From assembly GCA_958428295.1 (NCBI GenBank), contig CAUAFL010000003.1, forward strand, positions 1-64,000: a DNA stretch of 64,000 nucleotides, written 5' to 3'. Of this stretch, positions 1-8,244 are shown one piece after another. The notes below the pieces were generated by a model. It was not told the origin of the DNA. It did not search any database and was given only the letters and a program-made list of their open reading frames with translations. The position numbers and the translations under genes are program-made. Numbering within the stretch: the first letter of the stretch is position 1; each line of letters opens with the position of its first letter. Source of the DNA: an uncultured Bacillota bacterium (GTDB lineage: Bacteria; Bacillota_I; Bacilli_A; RF39; UBA660).

Positions 1-73
1 TGCTTCCTCTTTAGCGCTCTTTTGTTCTTTTCTTTTTTCTTCTTTTTGTGATACGATAATACTAGGTGATGAT

Positions 74-487
74 ATGAAAGCGGTCTATTCTTCTTCTAAT
101 TTGGAACAGATTATTTGGTATGTTCTGGTTCCCTTAACCGTAGCTTTATTGATTTTCACTTTGTTTAGTTATTTTTATAATTTGGCACACTATAAAAAAA
201 GACCTAATCATACAAACTATGTTATTAACTTTTGGAGTAGTGTTTTAGGAATTATCTTTGGTGCTATGTTGCTCGCTGCGGCACTTGGCTTTAGTTTGGC
301 CTTTATTCAAAATGTTCAAGAGTTAAATTTAGTGGCTGAGAAGCAATTTTTCTATTACTTCTTTATGGTTTTTCCTATTATTCCTTTTATCTTTTTAATT
401 GTATCTATCAGGCGGTTTCTTTTAAATTTATCTAAACGTCATATTGCAAATGAAGAGGAGGAAATGAGTGTTTATGAAGTCAAATAA
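74..487 (+). CDS. small integral membrane protein, unknown function
   Basis: Encodes 137 residues with three hydrophobic stretches (about residues 13-35, 50-78 and 88-112) and a charged C-terminal tail rich in Glu, so it should sit in the cytoplasmic membrane. I do not recognise a family. The ATG at 74 is preceded by AGGTGATGAT, a good ribosome binding site of the form used throughout this window. The end overlaps the next gene by 20 bases, so the two are probably translated together. Function cannot be assigned; a role linked to the neighbouring single-span protein is an inference from the overlap only. Confidence 0.7.
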   Translation: MKAVYSSSNLEQIIWYVLVPLTVALLIFTLFSYFYNLAHYKKRPNHTNYVINFWSSVLGIIFGAMLLAAALGFSLAFIQNVQELNLVAEKQFFYYFFMVFPIIPFIFLIVSIRRFLLNLSKRHIANEEEEMSVYEVK

Positions 488-980
488 AAAGGTAGATATG
501 AAAACAATTTTAGTGTATTGTGTGATGGTATTATTAATTGTTATTATCGTTTTACCACCTGTGTTACGAGCGCTTAATACAGGCACTAGTGAGGTGAAAG
601 TAAAAAAACCTCAGGGAACAGCGCGGGCGCTCATCTGTAAGAAAAGTGTTAGTGAAGGGGCTTTACAATATGAGTTACGAGTAACTAGCAATTATCTTGA
701 GACAACGTTAAATAAGGTAACGCTTTCTTATCAGCGTAATATGGCGGTGGATGCTAGTGTTACGAATGCCATTGAAACAGAAATTGCTCAACTACGACAA
801 ACTCCAGCCGTGACAGAGACCCCTTCTGAAATGGGAAGTAAATTTGTTATGACGAAAGAATCCTTACAAAAGGATCCAAGTAATCAGTTATTACTTCATT
901 ATTTTCAAGATTTTACAAGTCAACAGACGAATCTTCAGGGACTAGGATATACTTGCCAAGAAATGACTGCTGAAGGATAG
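468..980 (+). CDS. single-span membrane-anchored protein, unknown function
   Basis: 170 residues: a basic N-terminus, one hydrophobic helix at about residues 14-32, then an extracytoplasmic domain with two cysteines (in ALICKKS and near the C-terminus in YTCQEM) that could form a disulfide. No family recognised. The start is GTG at 468, seven bases downstream of GAGGAGG; the ATG at 474 is an alternative with wider spacing. It overlaps the upstream membrane gene by 20 bases and its last 68 bases overlap the convergent gerAB-like gene on the other strand, an unusually long antisense coding overlap. Confidence 0.7.
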   Translation: MFMKSNKKVDMKTILVYCVMVLLIVIIVLPPVLRALNTGTSEVKVKKPQGTARALICKKSVSEGALQYELRVTSNYLETTLNKVTLSYQRNMAVDASVTNAIETEIAQLRQTPAVTETPSEMGSKFVMTKESLQKDPSNQLLLHYFQDFTSQQTNLQGLGYTCQEMTAEG

Positions 981-1830
981 GATGGCTTTTTAAAAGGGTT
1001 ATTAATAGTCCAATAACGATGGTACTATCAAACAGCAAGTATAGGGATAGAAGAAAACTAATCCGATCAAAAATTAGAAAACTGGAAATTTTATTAATGA
1101 CTAACATGTATGGATATTGATAAATTTCTGCTAAGGTGAAACTCGGACCAAATCCAATCATCAACATCTGGGAAGTGGTGACTAAATTACTAATGATCAA
1201 AGCAAGATAAATATATTTGTTTTGCTTTTTTTGTTGATCGATTTGTTGATAAGGAATGAATAGTAATATCAATAGTGGTCCAAAAGTTAGACCACAAAAT
1301 AATAGGGCACCAGTAAGTAGCGGTAAAATGCCCGTAATAAGAGGTGGTTTAATATAAGAAAAGTTAAGATTAGTGGCACTACCAATAATGTTAGTAGCAA
1401 ACAAGGGGACAAAGAGAAAGAATAAAAGAAGGGAAAGACTTGCTACTTGAGGAAGTTCTTTTTTAGAAATACTGAGTGCTATCACTAGTAATAATAGCGT
1501 AATGACTAACAAAGAGGCATTTTTTAGATAGTTTCCTTGAATAAAAGTCGCTGTTTCTTGCAGAAGAAAAAATGTGAGTAACAATATCATTAGGAGTGTG
1601 ATTAGAGAAAAGGTTTTTCTACTATGGAAGGACAAAGTAGGGTGTTTTCTTCGTAGTGATAATAGCCCTTTTACTAAAATTAAATTTAGTCCGAGTCCTA
1701 ATAGGCAAGCAAATAAGGTATCACTTCCACTACAAGTAATCATATATTTACCAAAAAAGAGAAAGGTTACGTGACTGAGAAAAAAGGTAAGACAGAATAG
1801 TTGTAAACAACCAATTTTATGATTCGTCAT
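913..1830 (-). CDS. GerAB-type spore germination permease
   Basis: 305 residues, almost entirely hydrophobic, with about ten membrane helices. This is the pattern of the endospore germination permease family (GerAB/GerKB, APC superfamily), the likely germinant-binding subunit of Ger receptors in the inner spore membrane. It is somewhat shorter than the usual 360 residues. Assignment rests on the fold-like pattern and strongly on context: it is the last gene of a three-gene operon after GerAA-like and GerAC-like genes, overlapping the latter by 14 bases. The order A-C-B differs from the A-B-C order of Bacillus subtilis gerA. Its 3' end overlaps the convergent gene ending at 980. Confidence 0.85.
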   Translation of the reverse strand: MTNHKIGCLQLFCLTFFLSHVTFLFFGKYMITCSGSDTLFACLLGLGLNLILVKGLLSLRRKHPTLSFHSRKTFSLITLLMILLLTFFLLQETATFIQGNYLKNASLLVITLLLLVIALSISKKELPQVASLSLLLFFLFVPLFATNIIGSATNLNFSYIKPPLITGILPLLTGALLFCGLTFGPLLILLFIPYQQIDQQKKQNKYIYLALIISNLVTTSQMLMIGFGPSFTLAEIYQYPYMLVINKISSFLIFDRISFLLSLYLLFDSTIVIGLLITLLKSHPILQQSFLGKYILVPEDSSVDL

Positions 1831-2836
1831 AGAAATTTCTCCCTTCTTCTTTTAAAGTGATTTTTATTTTTATGGGGCTCTTAGTAAATGTATCCTTTAG
1901 TGTGTCAGGATTTCTTTTTTGTAAAAAAATAGTATTCATAATCGAGGTTGTTGTTGTTTTTGTTTGCTGTTCTTGTTTTAATAATGCCATCAGATTTTTT
2001 TGAATTTCTTTTTCCACTTGGGGTTTTAGCTGTTGTAGTTGTTGGTGGCTGGCATCACTGCTACTTATGGTTCCTTGTACTTTTATATGAACCGTTTCTT
2101 GTTGATAATGTATTTTAGTTTTTAAGTGTTGTACAAAAATTTGATAGGTTTGCTTTTGCTCTGTCATTTTAAGGGGATAGGTGCTGATCTTATTAGTTAA
2201 AAGATAACTGATGCGGGCTTGTTTTTCAGAATAAGTTAGCGGACTATCAAGGATTTGGAACCCATTTGTTTTTAATTCTTTTCCTGTTAATTCAAGAAGG
2301 GGCAAGTAGGCTTGTTGTTGATCGTCTAGGTAACTTGCTGCCAACATATCAAATGTTAAAGGAATAATACTACCATTTTCTTGGTGTTCTTTTTTGATAA
2401 ATTTTTCAATACTTTGATGATTATCATAGACTTTTAATAATTCCTCTAACGGTGAGGTTGTTCCCACCAGCAAATAATTGATTTGCGTAAACTCTTCCTT
2501 TAGAAACTGAATGAGAGTATGACTATTCTGAGTGAGTAATTTTCGATCGAGGATGATTAGTGCTAAATGTTGATAGTAAGTCGTTTTATTATTGATGGTT
2601 TTGGCTTTTAAAAAAACTTCTCCTAAACTTTTGCCAGAAATTTGATAAAGGGTATGTTTATTTTCAGTTTTATTTTCTTCTTTTATAGGTTCAACCATTG
2701 TTAAATAAAGATGATACTGCTGATTATTATATTCAAGTCCTATCATATCAATAATAGCTAATTGATTTAGCTCAGTGTATGGTGTTGCGCCAATTATTAA
2801 TAGTAAAAGTCCTATTGGAATGAGTAGTTTTTTCAT
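1817..2836 (-). CDS. GerAC-type (Ger(x)C family) spore germination protein lacking the lipobox cysteine
   Basis: 339 residues. After an N-terminal hydrophobic segment (residues 3-17) comes ELNQLAIIDMIGLEY, which matches the conserved start of mature Ger(x)C proteins, and the C-terminal region has the family's amphipathic pattern. Family members are normally lipoproteins with L-S-G-C-W-D; here the equivalent segment reads IIGATPYTEL and has no cysteine, so diacylglyceryl attachment is not possible and the segment may act as an uncleaved anchor. It overlaps gerAA by 4 bases and gerAB by 14, so the three subunits are translationally coupled. Family identity is confident; anchoring mode is inference. 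Confidence 0.85.
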   Translation of the reverse strand: MKKLLIPIGLLLLIIGATPYTELNQLAIIDMIGLEYNNQQYHLYLTMVEPIKEENKTENKHTLYQISGKSLGEVFLKAKTINNKTTYYQHLALIILDRKLLTQNSHTLIQFLKEEFTQINYLLVGTTSPLEELLKVYDNHQSIEKFIKKEHQENGSIIPLTFDMLAASYLDDQQQAYLPLLELTGKELKTNGFQILDSPLTYSEKQARISYLLTNKISTYPLKMTEQKQTYQIFVQHLKTKIHYQQETVHIKVQGTISSSDASHQQLQQLKPQVEKEIQKNLMALLKQEQQTKTTTTSIMNTIFLQKRNPDTLKDTFTKSPIKIKITLKEEGRNFYDES

Positions 2837-4254
2837 TTTTCCCTCCCTCTAACGGTGTTCTTTGTTAAGAGTGGATTGCGTTTTTTAATTTTTTTCTGTT
2901 TCCTTTTGATAAGTGAATCACCTAGTTCATTTTTAATAAATGGAGAAAAGGGCGCGAGATAAGGAAGATTTAAAGTGGAGGTCGTAGTAAGGCTAGCTAG
3001 TAGAAAGATACCGCCACAATAAATGCCAAAGAGGCCAAAAAACATAGCTAAAAACATCATAATGAATCGCAGCCATCGTAATGCTGAGATCATTTCAATA
3101 GAGGAGAAGGCTAACCCTGAGATGGCTGATATAGAAATGACAATAATCATAATGGGGGAGATAATACCGGCTGAAACAGCGGCGTCTCCTAAAATCAAGC
3201 CACCTAAAATGGAGACGGCAGTTCCCATCGAGGCGGGTTTTCGAATATCACTTTCTCTTAATATTTCAAAAGCAATACTCATAAAAAGAGCTTCTATTAA
3301 GGCTGAAAAAGGAACACTTTGTCGTTGGGCAGTAAAGTTGAGCAAAATATTTAGGGGAATAGCATCCTGATTGTGTGTCGTAAGGGCAATGTAGAGGGCC
3401 GGAACAAAGATAGCAATGATAAAGGCCAAAAAACGAATGAGACGAATGAAAGAGATATTTAGGGCTTTTTGGTAATAATCATCGGACGTATGAAGGTAGT
3501 CAATAAAAAAAGTAGGAGTAATTAAAACATAAGGTGAATTGTCGACCACAATAGCGATTTTTCCCTCTAAAAGGGCTTGACTAACTCGATCAGGTCGTTC
3601 GGTAGCCATTATGGTTGGAAAAAAGAGACTGGTTTTATCCTCTAAATAGTGTTTTAGAGAACCACTATCGATTATTCCATCAATGTTAATTTCATTCAGT
3701 TTTGCTTTTACTTTTTGTACATTTTTGTCAAGAGCGATTGTCTTCATGTACATAATTCCGGTTTTGGTACGACTTTCTTTTCCTAAGAAGAGGCTATCTA
3801 AATAACAGTTTTCACTACGGAGTCGTCTTCTGATAAGGCCAACATTAGTGTTGAAATTTTCATTAAAGGCATCCTTACTTCCTCGGACACTACTTTCATT
3901 ATTACTTTCAGGTACGCCTCGATCTAAATCGGCTTTCGCTTCAATCGCTAGGGCTTTGTTTTCGTCATAGACAAGGAGAGCGAATCCTTTACAAATATAG
4001 TCATACATCTCATTTAGATCAGTTATTTTTTGAATTGTATTATCTGGTAATAAATTATAAAGTAAGGTTTCTTTATTTTCTTCGGTTAGGGGGAGTGTTG
4101 TTAGCTTTTTTAGAATAAATTGTCCAATATAATCTGAACTACATAGGACCTCATTTTGCACTAAGACGATTTTGACTCCCTGAATTAAAAAATCTCTGAC
4201 AATCAAATCAGTAGCATTACCAAAGCGCTGTTGAATCTTTTTAACGGTTTCCAT
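2833..4254 (-). CDS. GerAA-type spore germination protein
   Basis: 473 residues from ATG 4254, chosen because AAGGAGGG lies just upstream; an in-frame ATG at 4293 would precede this site. The N-terminal soluble domain contains the family motif VPESNNESSVRGSKDAFNEN, followed by IRRRLRSENC, and then TERPDRVSQALLEGKIAIVVDNSP before a membrane domain of about five helices. This is the GerAA/SpoVAF family, which forms the oligomeric ion-channel-like subunit of germinant receptors in the inner spore membrane. It is the first gene of the operon. A sequence CATACTA, identical to the sigma-G type -10, lies 18 bases upstream of the start. Confidence 0.95.
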   Translation of the reverse strand: METVKKIQQRFGNATDLIVRDFLIQGVKIVLVQNEVLCSSDYIGQFILKKLTTLPLTEENKETLLYNLLPDNTIQKITDLNEMYDYICKGFALLVYDENKALAIEAKADLDRGVPESNNESSVRGSKDAFNENFNTNVGLIRRRLRSENCYLDSLFLGKESRTKTGIMYMKTIALDKNVQKVKAKLNEINIDGIIDSGSLKHYLEDKTSLFFPTIMATERPDRVSQALLEGKIAIVVDNSPYVLITPTFFIDYLHTSDDYYQKALNISFIRLIRFLAFIIAIFVPALYIALTTHNQDAIPLNILLNFTAQRQSVPFSALIEALFMSIAFEILRESDIRKPASMGTAVSILGGLILGDAAVSAGIISPIMIIVISISAISGLAFSSIEMISALRWLRFIMMFLAMFFGLFGIYCGGIFLLASLTTTSTLNLPYLAPFSPFIKNELGDSLIKRKQKKIKKRNPLLTKNTVRGREK

Positions 4255-4272
4255 CTTACCCTCCTTTTTCTT

Positions 4273-4299
4273 TAGTATGTACAAAAAAGGCAAAATTCA
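4273..4299 (-). promoter_or_regulatory. candidate sporulation-type promoter for the ger operon
   Basis: On the minus strand CATACTA (4279-4273) matches the sigma-G/sigma-F -10 consensus exactly and sits 18 bases before the gerAA start. A TGAATT -35-like element occurs at 4299-4294, but the 14-base spacer is shorter than the usual 17-18, so the -35 assignment is weak. Forespore expression is expected for gerA operons. Confidence 0.4.
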
Positions 4300-4306
4300 T
4301 TATAAT
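4278..4306 (+). promoter_or_regulatory. sigma-A type promoter for the rRNA methyltransferase gene
   Basis: TGTACA (4278-4283), a 17-base spacer, then a perfect TATAAT (4301-4306). Transcription should start near 4313, which rules out the in-frame ATG at 4305 as the start and favours ATG 4335. The -35 overlaps the divergent ger operon -10. Confidence 0.75.
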
Positions 4307-4334
4307 GAAAGAAAAGAAAGTGGAAGTGATCAAA

Positions 4335-5531
4335 ATGCAGGGGAAAGTAGTAGCGTATGACCATTTGGCGCGCGGAATCGTGAAAAAAGAGGGAAAGGTA
4401 ATATTTATTCCAAAGTGTTGTAAAGGGGAAGTTGTGCAGTTTGAGTTAGTAAAGGAAAAAAAAGATTATGCCATAGGAACATTATGTCACCCCGTAGTAA
4501 AAAAACCTATTGTTTGCCCGCATTATTTTGTTTGTGGTGGCTGTCAGTTACAACATTTACCTTATGCTGATCAACTAATTTACAAAAAAGAAAAAGTAGG
4601 TAATATCTTAGCTAAATATGCGAAGATGTATCCATCTATTTCTTTTCCTATCATAGGAGGACATCCTTTTTATTATCGTAATAAAGTAGTTTTACATATT
4701 GCTTTAGATAAGGTTGGTTTTTATCAAGAACAAACAAAAACTATTTTTCCTCTTTCTAAATGTTATCTTTTACCAGAACAAATGCAGGCTTTCATTTTTC
4801 ATCTCCAACAGTTTGTAAAGACGCATTTATTATTAAAAAAAGCCATGATTCGACTCTTGGATGGCAAGTTACAATTAGCTTTAGAGGGAGAGGAAAAAGA
4901 AGAAGAGGTAGTTCGTTTTTTTCACCATAAAGTAGCGTCTTTATATTACCAAGGGCGTCATTTAAGTGGCGAAAAGAAATTATCGGTGACCATATTAGGA
5001 AAACATTTCTTAGTTTCTCCTAACTCCTTTTTTCAAGTCAATATAGAAGGGCAAGCCAAAATTTATCAAGCGGTTATTGATATTATTCGAAAAATTGGTA
5101 GCAAGAAGGTGTTAGATTTATATTGTGGTATTGGAACGATCTCTTTATTAATTAGTCCTTATGTAACAAAGGTGTGGGGCCTAGAAATAATCCCTCAAGC
5201 AATTTTGGATGCCAAGGAGAATGCTATGTTAAATGGTCTTTCTAACGTTTCTTTTAAAACGGGAGATGTTTCTCTTTTATTAAAGACTTACCAGCAAAAA
5301 ATAGATACGATCATTGTTGATCCACCAAGAGCGGGCTTGACGAAGCGAGTACGTAATGATTTATTGCGTCTTGGTGTTCCAAATCTGATTTATGTCTCTT
5401 GTGATCCTTTGACTTTTATGCGGGATATAGCAGACTTGGCAACTTCCTACCAATTGAAAGAATTGTTAGTAATTGATGAGTTTCCTAATACTTATCACGT
5501 TGAATGTGTATGCGTGTTAAATAGGCGATAA
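4335..5531 (+). CDS. rlmD: 23S rRNA (uracil-5-)-methyltransferase, RlmD/RlmCD family
   Basis: 398 residues. An N-terminal TRAM-like RNA-binding domain is followed by iron-sulfur ligands in CPHYFVCGGCQLQH, a central RNA-binding region, and the SAM-binding motif VLDLYCGIGTISL. The catalytic nucleophile is the cysteine in YVSCDPLTF, downstream of IIVDPPRAGL, and the C-terminus has the family ending HVECVCVL. It methylates C5 of a uridine in 23S rRNA; whether U747, U1939 or both is not readable from sequence. ATG 4335 was preferred over 4305 because the promoter -10 ends at 4306. Confidence 0.93.
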   Translation: MQGKVVAYDHLARGIVKKEGKVIFIPKCCKGEVVQFELVKEKKDYAIGTLCHPVVKKPIVCPHYFVCGGCQLQHLPYADQLIYKKEKVGNILAKYAKMYPSISFPIIGGHPFYYRNKVVLHIALDKVGFYQEQTKTIFPLSKCYLLPEQMQAFIFHLQQFVKTHLLLKKAMIRLLDGKLQLALEGEEKEEEVVRFFHHKVASLYYQGRHLSGEKKLSVTILGKHFLVSPNSFFQVNIEGQAKIYQAVIDIIRKIGSKKVLDLYCGIGTISLLISPYVTKVWGLEIIPQAILDAKENAMLNGLSNVSFKTGDVSLLLKTYQQKIDTIIVDPPRAGLTKRVRNDLLRLGVPNLIYVSCDPLTFMRDIADLATSYQLKELLVIDEFPNTYHVECVCVLNRR

Positions 5532-5735
5532 ATCATTATAAATAAAGGAAAAATCAACTATTCAGTAGTGACAAAAAAATGGTGAAAAAATGATAAAAAA
5601 TAGTTAATTTTACTGTTTTTTTAGAAAAAATATTGATGAGGTTGTCTGTGGAGAATATGTTTCATCATACCACCCTAACCGGTATGTGTTGTATTGTTCA
5701 AACAAAATAAATATTATATATGAGGAGGTTTTAAG

Positions 5736-6047
5736 ATGGAAAAAGATGGAGAAAACCCAGTTATTAGAATTTTATTAAATGACGAATATAGAATAGAATT
5801 ATTTAAAAAATTACTAGAGTAATGTAATGAACTTATATCAGCTAAAACAAGTGATAATATTATAGAAGAGGCATCAGATATTTATGAAGTATTAAAATCT
5901 ATTTCAGAGTTAGAAGGTAGAAACATGGATGCAATAATAGAAACTTCAAAGCAAAAAAGATTAAAACGCGGAGGCTTTGCTGAAAAGATATTTTTAGAAA
6001 AATCAATTAAAAAGATTAAAAGTAATAATTATAGTGAAGGGGGTTAA
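5736..6047 (+). pseudogene. broken MazG-like (phosphoribosyl-ATP pyrophosphohydrolase-like) gene
   Basis: Read through one stop, the frame gives GENPVIRILLNDEYRIELF, then TAA at 5820-5822, then CNELISAKTSDNIIEEASDI, YEVLKSISELEGRN and KQKRLKRGGFAEKIFLEKS. This is the compact MazG-like nucleotide pyrophosphohydrolase family common in Bacillota. Two lesions are visible: the in-frame TAA replaces the residue after the first helix, and the usual N-terminus (NKLVRDKIPEII-like) is missing, as if deleted between the start codon and the GAAAAAGATGG that follows. A strong GAGGAGG precedes the ATG. The 200 bases upstream, back to rlmD, are very AT-rich with no gene seen. Confidence 0.75.
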
Positions 6048-6050
6048 ATT

Positions 6051-6927
6051 ATGAATGAACTATTAATAAAAGAAAAATTAAAAATAGAAAACATGATATT
6101 TGAAATAAGGGGTAAACAAGTTATGCTCTCTTCTGATGTAGCAAAGTTGTATAAAACTGAAACAAGAATTATAAATCAAACAATTAAAAGAAACATTATG
6201 AGATTTCCAGAATCGTTTTGTTTTCAATTAACTGTGGAAGAAATAATTAGTTTGAGATCACAAATTGTGACCTCAAGTTTAAGAAATGAAGTAGTGCATG
6301 GTGGAGTAAGATATCTACCATATGTATTAACGGAACAAGGTATAATGATGCTATCTGGACTTCTTAAAAGTGATATTGCCGCTAAAGTTAATATTCAAAT
6401 TATTGATGCATTTGTTGCCATGAGAAGATACATTTCAAGTACATTGGTTAACTAAAGTTTTATAAATGATTTAGTGTGCAAGCATGATAAGGAAATAAAA
6501 TTACTAAGAGAGTCTTTTGATAGATTGCAAGAAAGAGAAGAAACGAATGCGATATTCTTTGATGGACAGATTTATGATGCTTATTCATTACTATTAGATA
6601 TTTTAAATAGTGCAAAAAAAAGAAGTAATTATTATTGATAATTATGCCGGTAAGGAATTACTAGATATTTTAAAAGAAGTAAATATTAATATAATGATTT
6701 ATTCAGCAAATATGAATGAAATATTAATTAAAAGATATAAACAGCAATATAACAATGTTGAATTGTTTTATAATAATGGATTTCATGATAGATTTATTAT
6801 TATAGATAAGAAAACTATATATCATTGTGGGAGCAGTTTTAAAGATTTAGGAAAAAAATGTTTTGCGATTAACAAAATTGAAAGTGATAAAATTTTAAAT
6901 GATGTATTAAGTGAAATAAAAAAATAA
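6051..6927 (+). pseudogene. broken ORF6N-domain protein (KilA-N-related, with C-terminal PLD-like region)
   Basis: Residues 1-134 form an ORF6N domain (FEIRGKQVMLSSDVAKLYKT ... RFPESFCFQLT ... YVLTEQGIMMLSGLL), typical of phage and accessory DNA-binding proteins. An in-frame TAA at 6453-6455 is followed in the same frame by SFINDLVCKHDKEIKLLRES and IFFDGQIYDAYSLLLDIL, as expected for the full-length protein. A one-base slip in the A8 run near 6613 then moves the frame to VIIIDNYAGKELLDIL, ending with FHDRFIIIDKKTIYHCGSSF, a phospholipase-D-like half site. So there is one nonsense mutation and one frameshift. It directly follows the MazG-like pseudogene, and both look horizontally acquired and now decaying. 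Confidence 0.8.
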
Positions 6928-7068
6928 TATGTTAATAACAACTTGATATATTCATAATAAAAAATGCATGTGGAGACGATTGTTTTGCTTTCCCATAAAG
7001 CTTCCTAATTGAGTTATTAGTAGTAATTTCCATGATAGGGGTAATATCTTTAAAAAGAGGTGATTTTC

Positions 7069-7545
7069 TTGGTAAGTAAAGAGAACTATTTAAAAAAAGT
7101 TCCGATTTTATTTTTGGGTCTTTCTAATAAAATAGGAAAAGAACCTTTTGATAGTACAACGTTATCTGGTAAGGTAGTAGATCAAATAATTTCTTTATTT
7201 GATAGTTCGTACTTTGTTTTTTATAAAAGAAATTTAGTATTGACGGCGCCTCTTGATGACTTTCAAAAATTACGTTATCCCACGAAAGAGGAGTGTGAGA
7301 GAGGGTTAGAGAGTTTTGAAAAAGAGATGGAACTGCTGCAACCCGCTGTCGTTATCTGTTTTGGAACGCTAGTTTGCCAGGCCTTAAAAAAGCTTTCTGA
7401 TCCGCCTTTTATTATTTTAGAGGCGAAGCATCCGGCTTATGTGGCTGTTTATCAGCGTTCGTTTCTCTTAGACTATTGTGAAGAAATAAAAGACCGTGTT
7501 GTTAAAGTGACCTTACATTCCCTAAAGGAAGGGAATATGCTATAA
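7069..7545 (+). CDS. uracil-DNA glycosylase superfamily-like protein
   Basis: 158 residues. The start is taken as TTG 7069, five bases after AGGTGA; the GTG at 7060 is part of that ribosome binding site. The sequence has an N-terminal ILFLGLSNKIGKEPFDSTT, a central LVLTAPLDDFQKLRYPT, VVICFGTLVCQAL and EAKHPAYV near the end. This spacing resembles the UDG-fold motifs (active-site loop, then a strand plus an H-P-rich loop), so a DNA-repair glycosylase or a relative is likely, but the canonical catalytic Asp/Asn context is not clear. It precedes rnc. A second UDG-like gene in this window (14495) is dead. Confidence 0.5.
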   Translation: MVSKENYLKKVPILFLGLSNKIGKEPFDSTTLSGKVVDQIISLFDSSYFVFYKRNLVLTAPLDDFQKLRYPTKEECERGLESFEKEMELLQPAVVICFGTLVCQALKKLSDPPFIILEAKHPAYVAVYQRSFLLDYCEEIKDRVVKVTLHSLKEGNML

Positions 7546-7546
7546 T
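7538..7546 (+). promoter_or_regulatory. extended -10 promoter upstream of rnc
   Basis: TGCTATAAT with an exact -10 hexamer at 7541-7546, overlapping the stop codon of the preceding gene and 22 bases before the rnc start. No good -35 is present. The same TGCTATAAT motif precedes several other genes in the window. Confidence 0.6.
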
Positions 7547-7568
7547 AAAAAAGAAAGAAGGAACTCTC

Positions 7569-8234
7569 ATGGATGAATTATTTACGAAATTACATATTAC
7601 ACCAAAGGATATGTCCTTATATAAAGTAGCTTTTTCGCATTCTTCTTATGCTAATGAACATCGGGCGAAAAAAGATTATGAACGGTTAGAGTTTTTGGGC
7701 GATGCTGTCGTCGATTTAGCCGTGGCTGATTATTTATACCGTAACCATAGTGAGACAGAGGGGGAAATGACCAAAGTACGCTCTAGTTATGTTTGTGAAA
7801 ACGCGCTTTATCAATATTCTCTTGATTTAGGTCTTAATAACTATATTAAAATGGGGCATGGTGAAGAACATAATGGGGGGAAATTTAAAAAGGCTATCGT
7901 AGCTGATATTTTTGAAGCTTTTGTGGGGGCTATTTATTTGGATTTAGGGTACGCTACGGCTCGAAAGGTTATTTTAGAAATGATTGTCCCTTATATTGAA
8001 AATAAGGAGATTATCTTTTTTGAAGATTATAAATCAGCTTTGCAGGAGGCAGTACAGACAACTCAAAAAAGTTTGTATTATGAATTAATTGGAGAAGAGG
8101 GACCCCCTCATAATCGAGTTTTTACGATGAATGTCAAAATTGATAATATTATTTATGGAACGGGAAAGGGTAGTAGTAAGAAAGAAGCAGAACAAGTAGC
8201 AGCCAAGAATGCTTTAGAAAAATTAGCTAGATAG
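7569..8234 (+). CDS. rnc: ribonuclease III
   Basis: 221 residues. The catalytic domain carries the RNase III signature ERLEFLGDAVVDLAVADYLY (about residues 38-57), with the second acidic site in ADIFEAFVGAIYLDLG. The C-terminal double-stranded RNA-binding domain spans about residues 150-221 and ends with GKGSSKKEAEQVAAKNALEK. It cleaves double-stranded RNA in rRNA processing and mRNA decay. In many Bacillota rnc is followed by smc and ftsY; here it is followed by a small unknown gene and an RNase J gene, so an RNA-processing cluster is suggested. Start ATG 7569 has GAAGGAACTC upstream. Confidence 0.97.
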   Translation: MDELFTKLHITPKDMSLYKVAFSHSSYANEHRAKKDYERLEFLGDAVVDLAVADYLYRNHSETEGEMTKVRSSYVCENALYQYSLDLGLNNYIKMGHGEEHNGGKFKKAIVADIFEAFVGAIYLDLGYATARKVILEMIVPYIENKEIIFFEDYKSALQEAVQTTQKSLYYELIGEEGPPHNRVFTMNVKIDNIIYGTGKGSSKKEAEQVAAKNALEKLAR

Positions 8235-8244
8235 GTGGATGGGT

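Noticed and set aside
1..60. Possible end of an upstream gene (hydrophobic reading on plus ending at 49-51, or a Lys/Glu-rich reading on minus)
   Set aside because: The stretch is simple T/C-rich sequence; neither reading has a start or family pattern that can be supported.
3023..3370. 115-residue plus-strand frame opposite the GerAA gene
   Set aside because: It is a shadow of a strongly supported gene on the other strand, with no ribosome binding site and no domain pattern.
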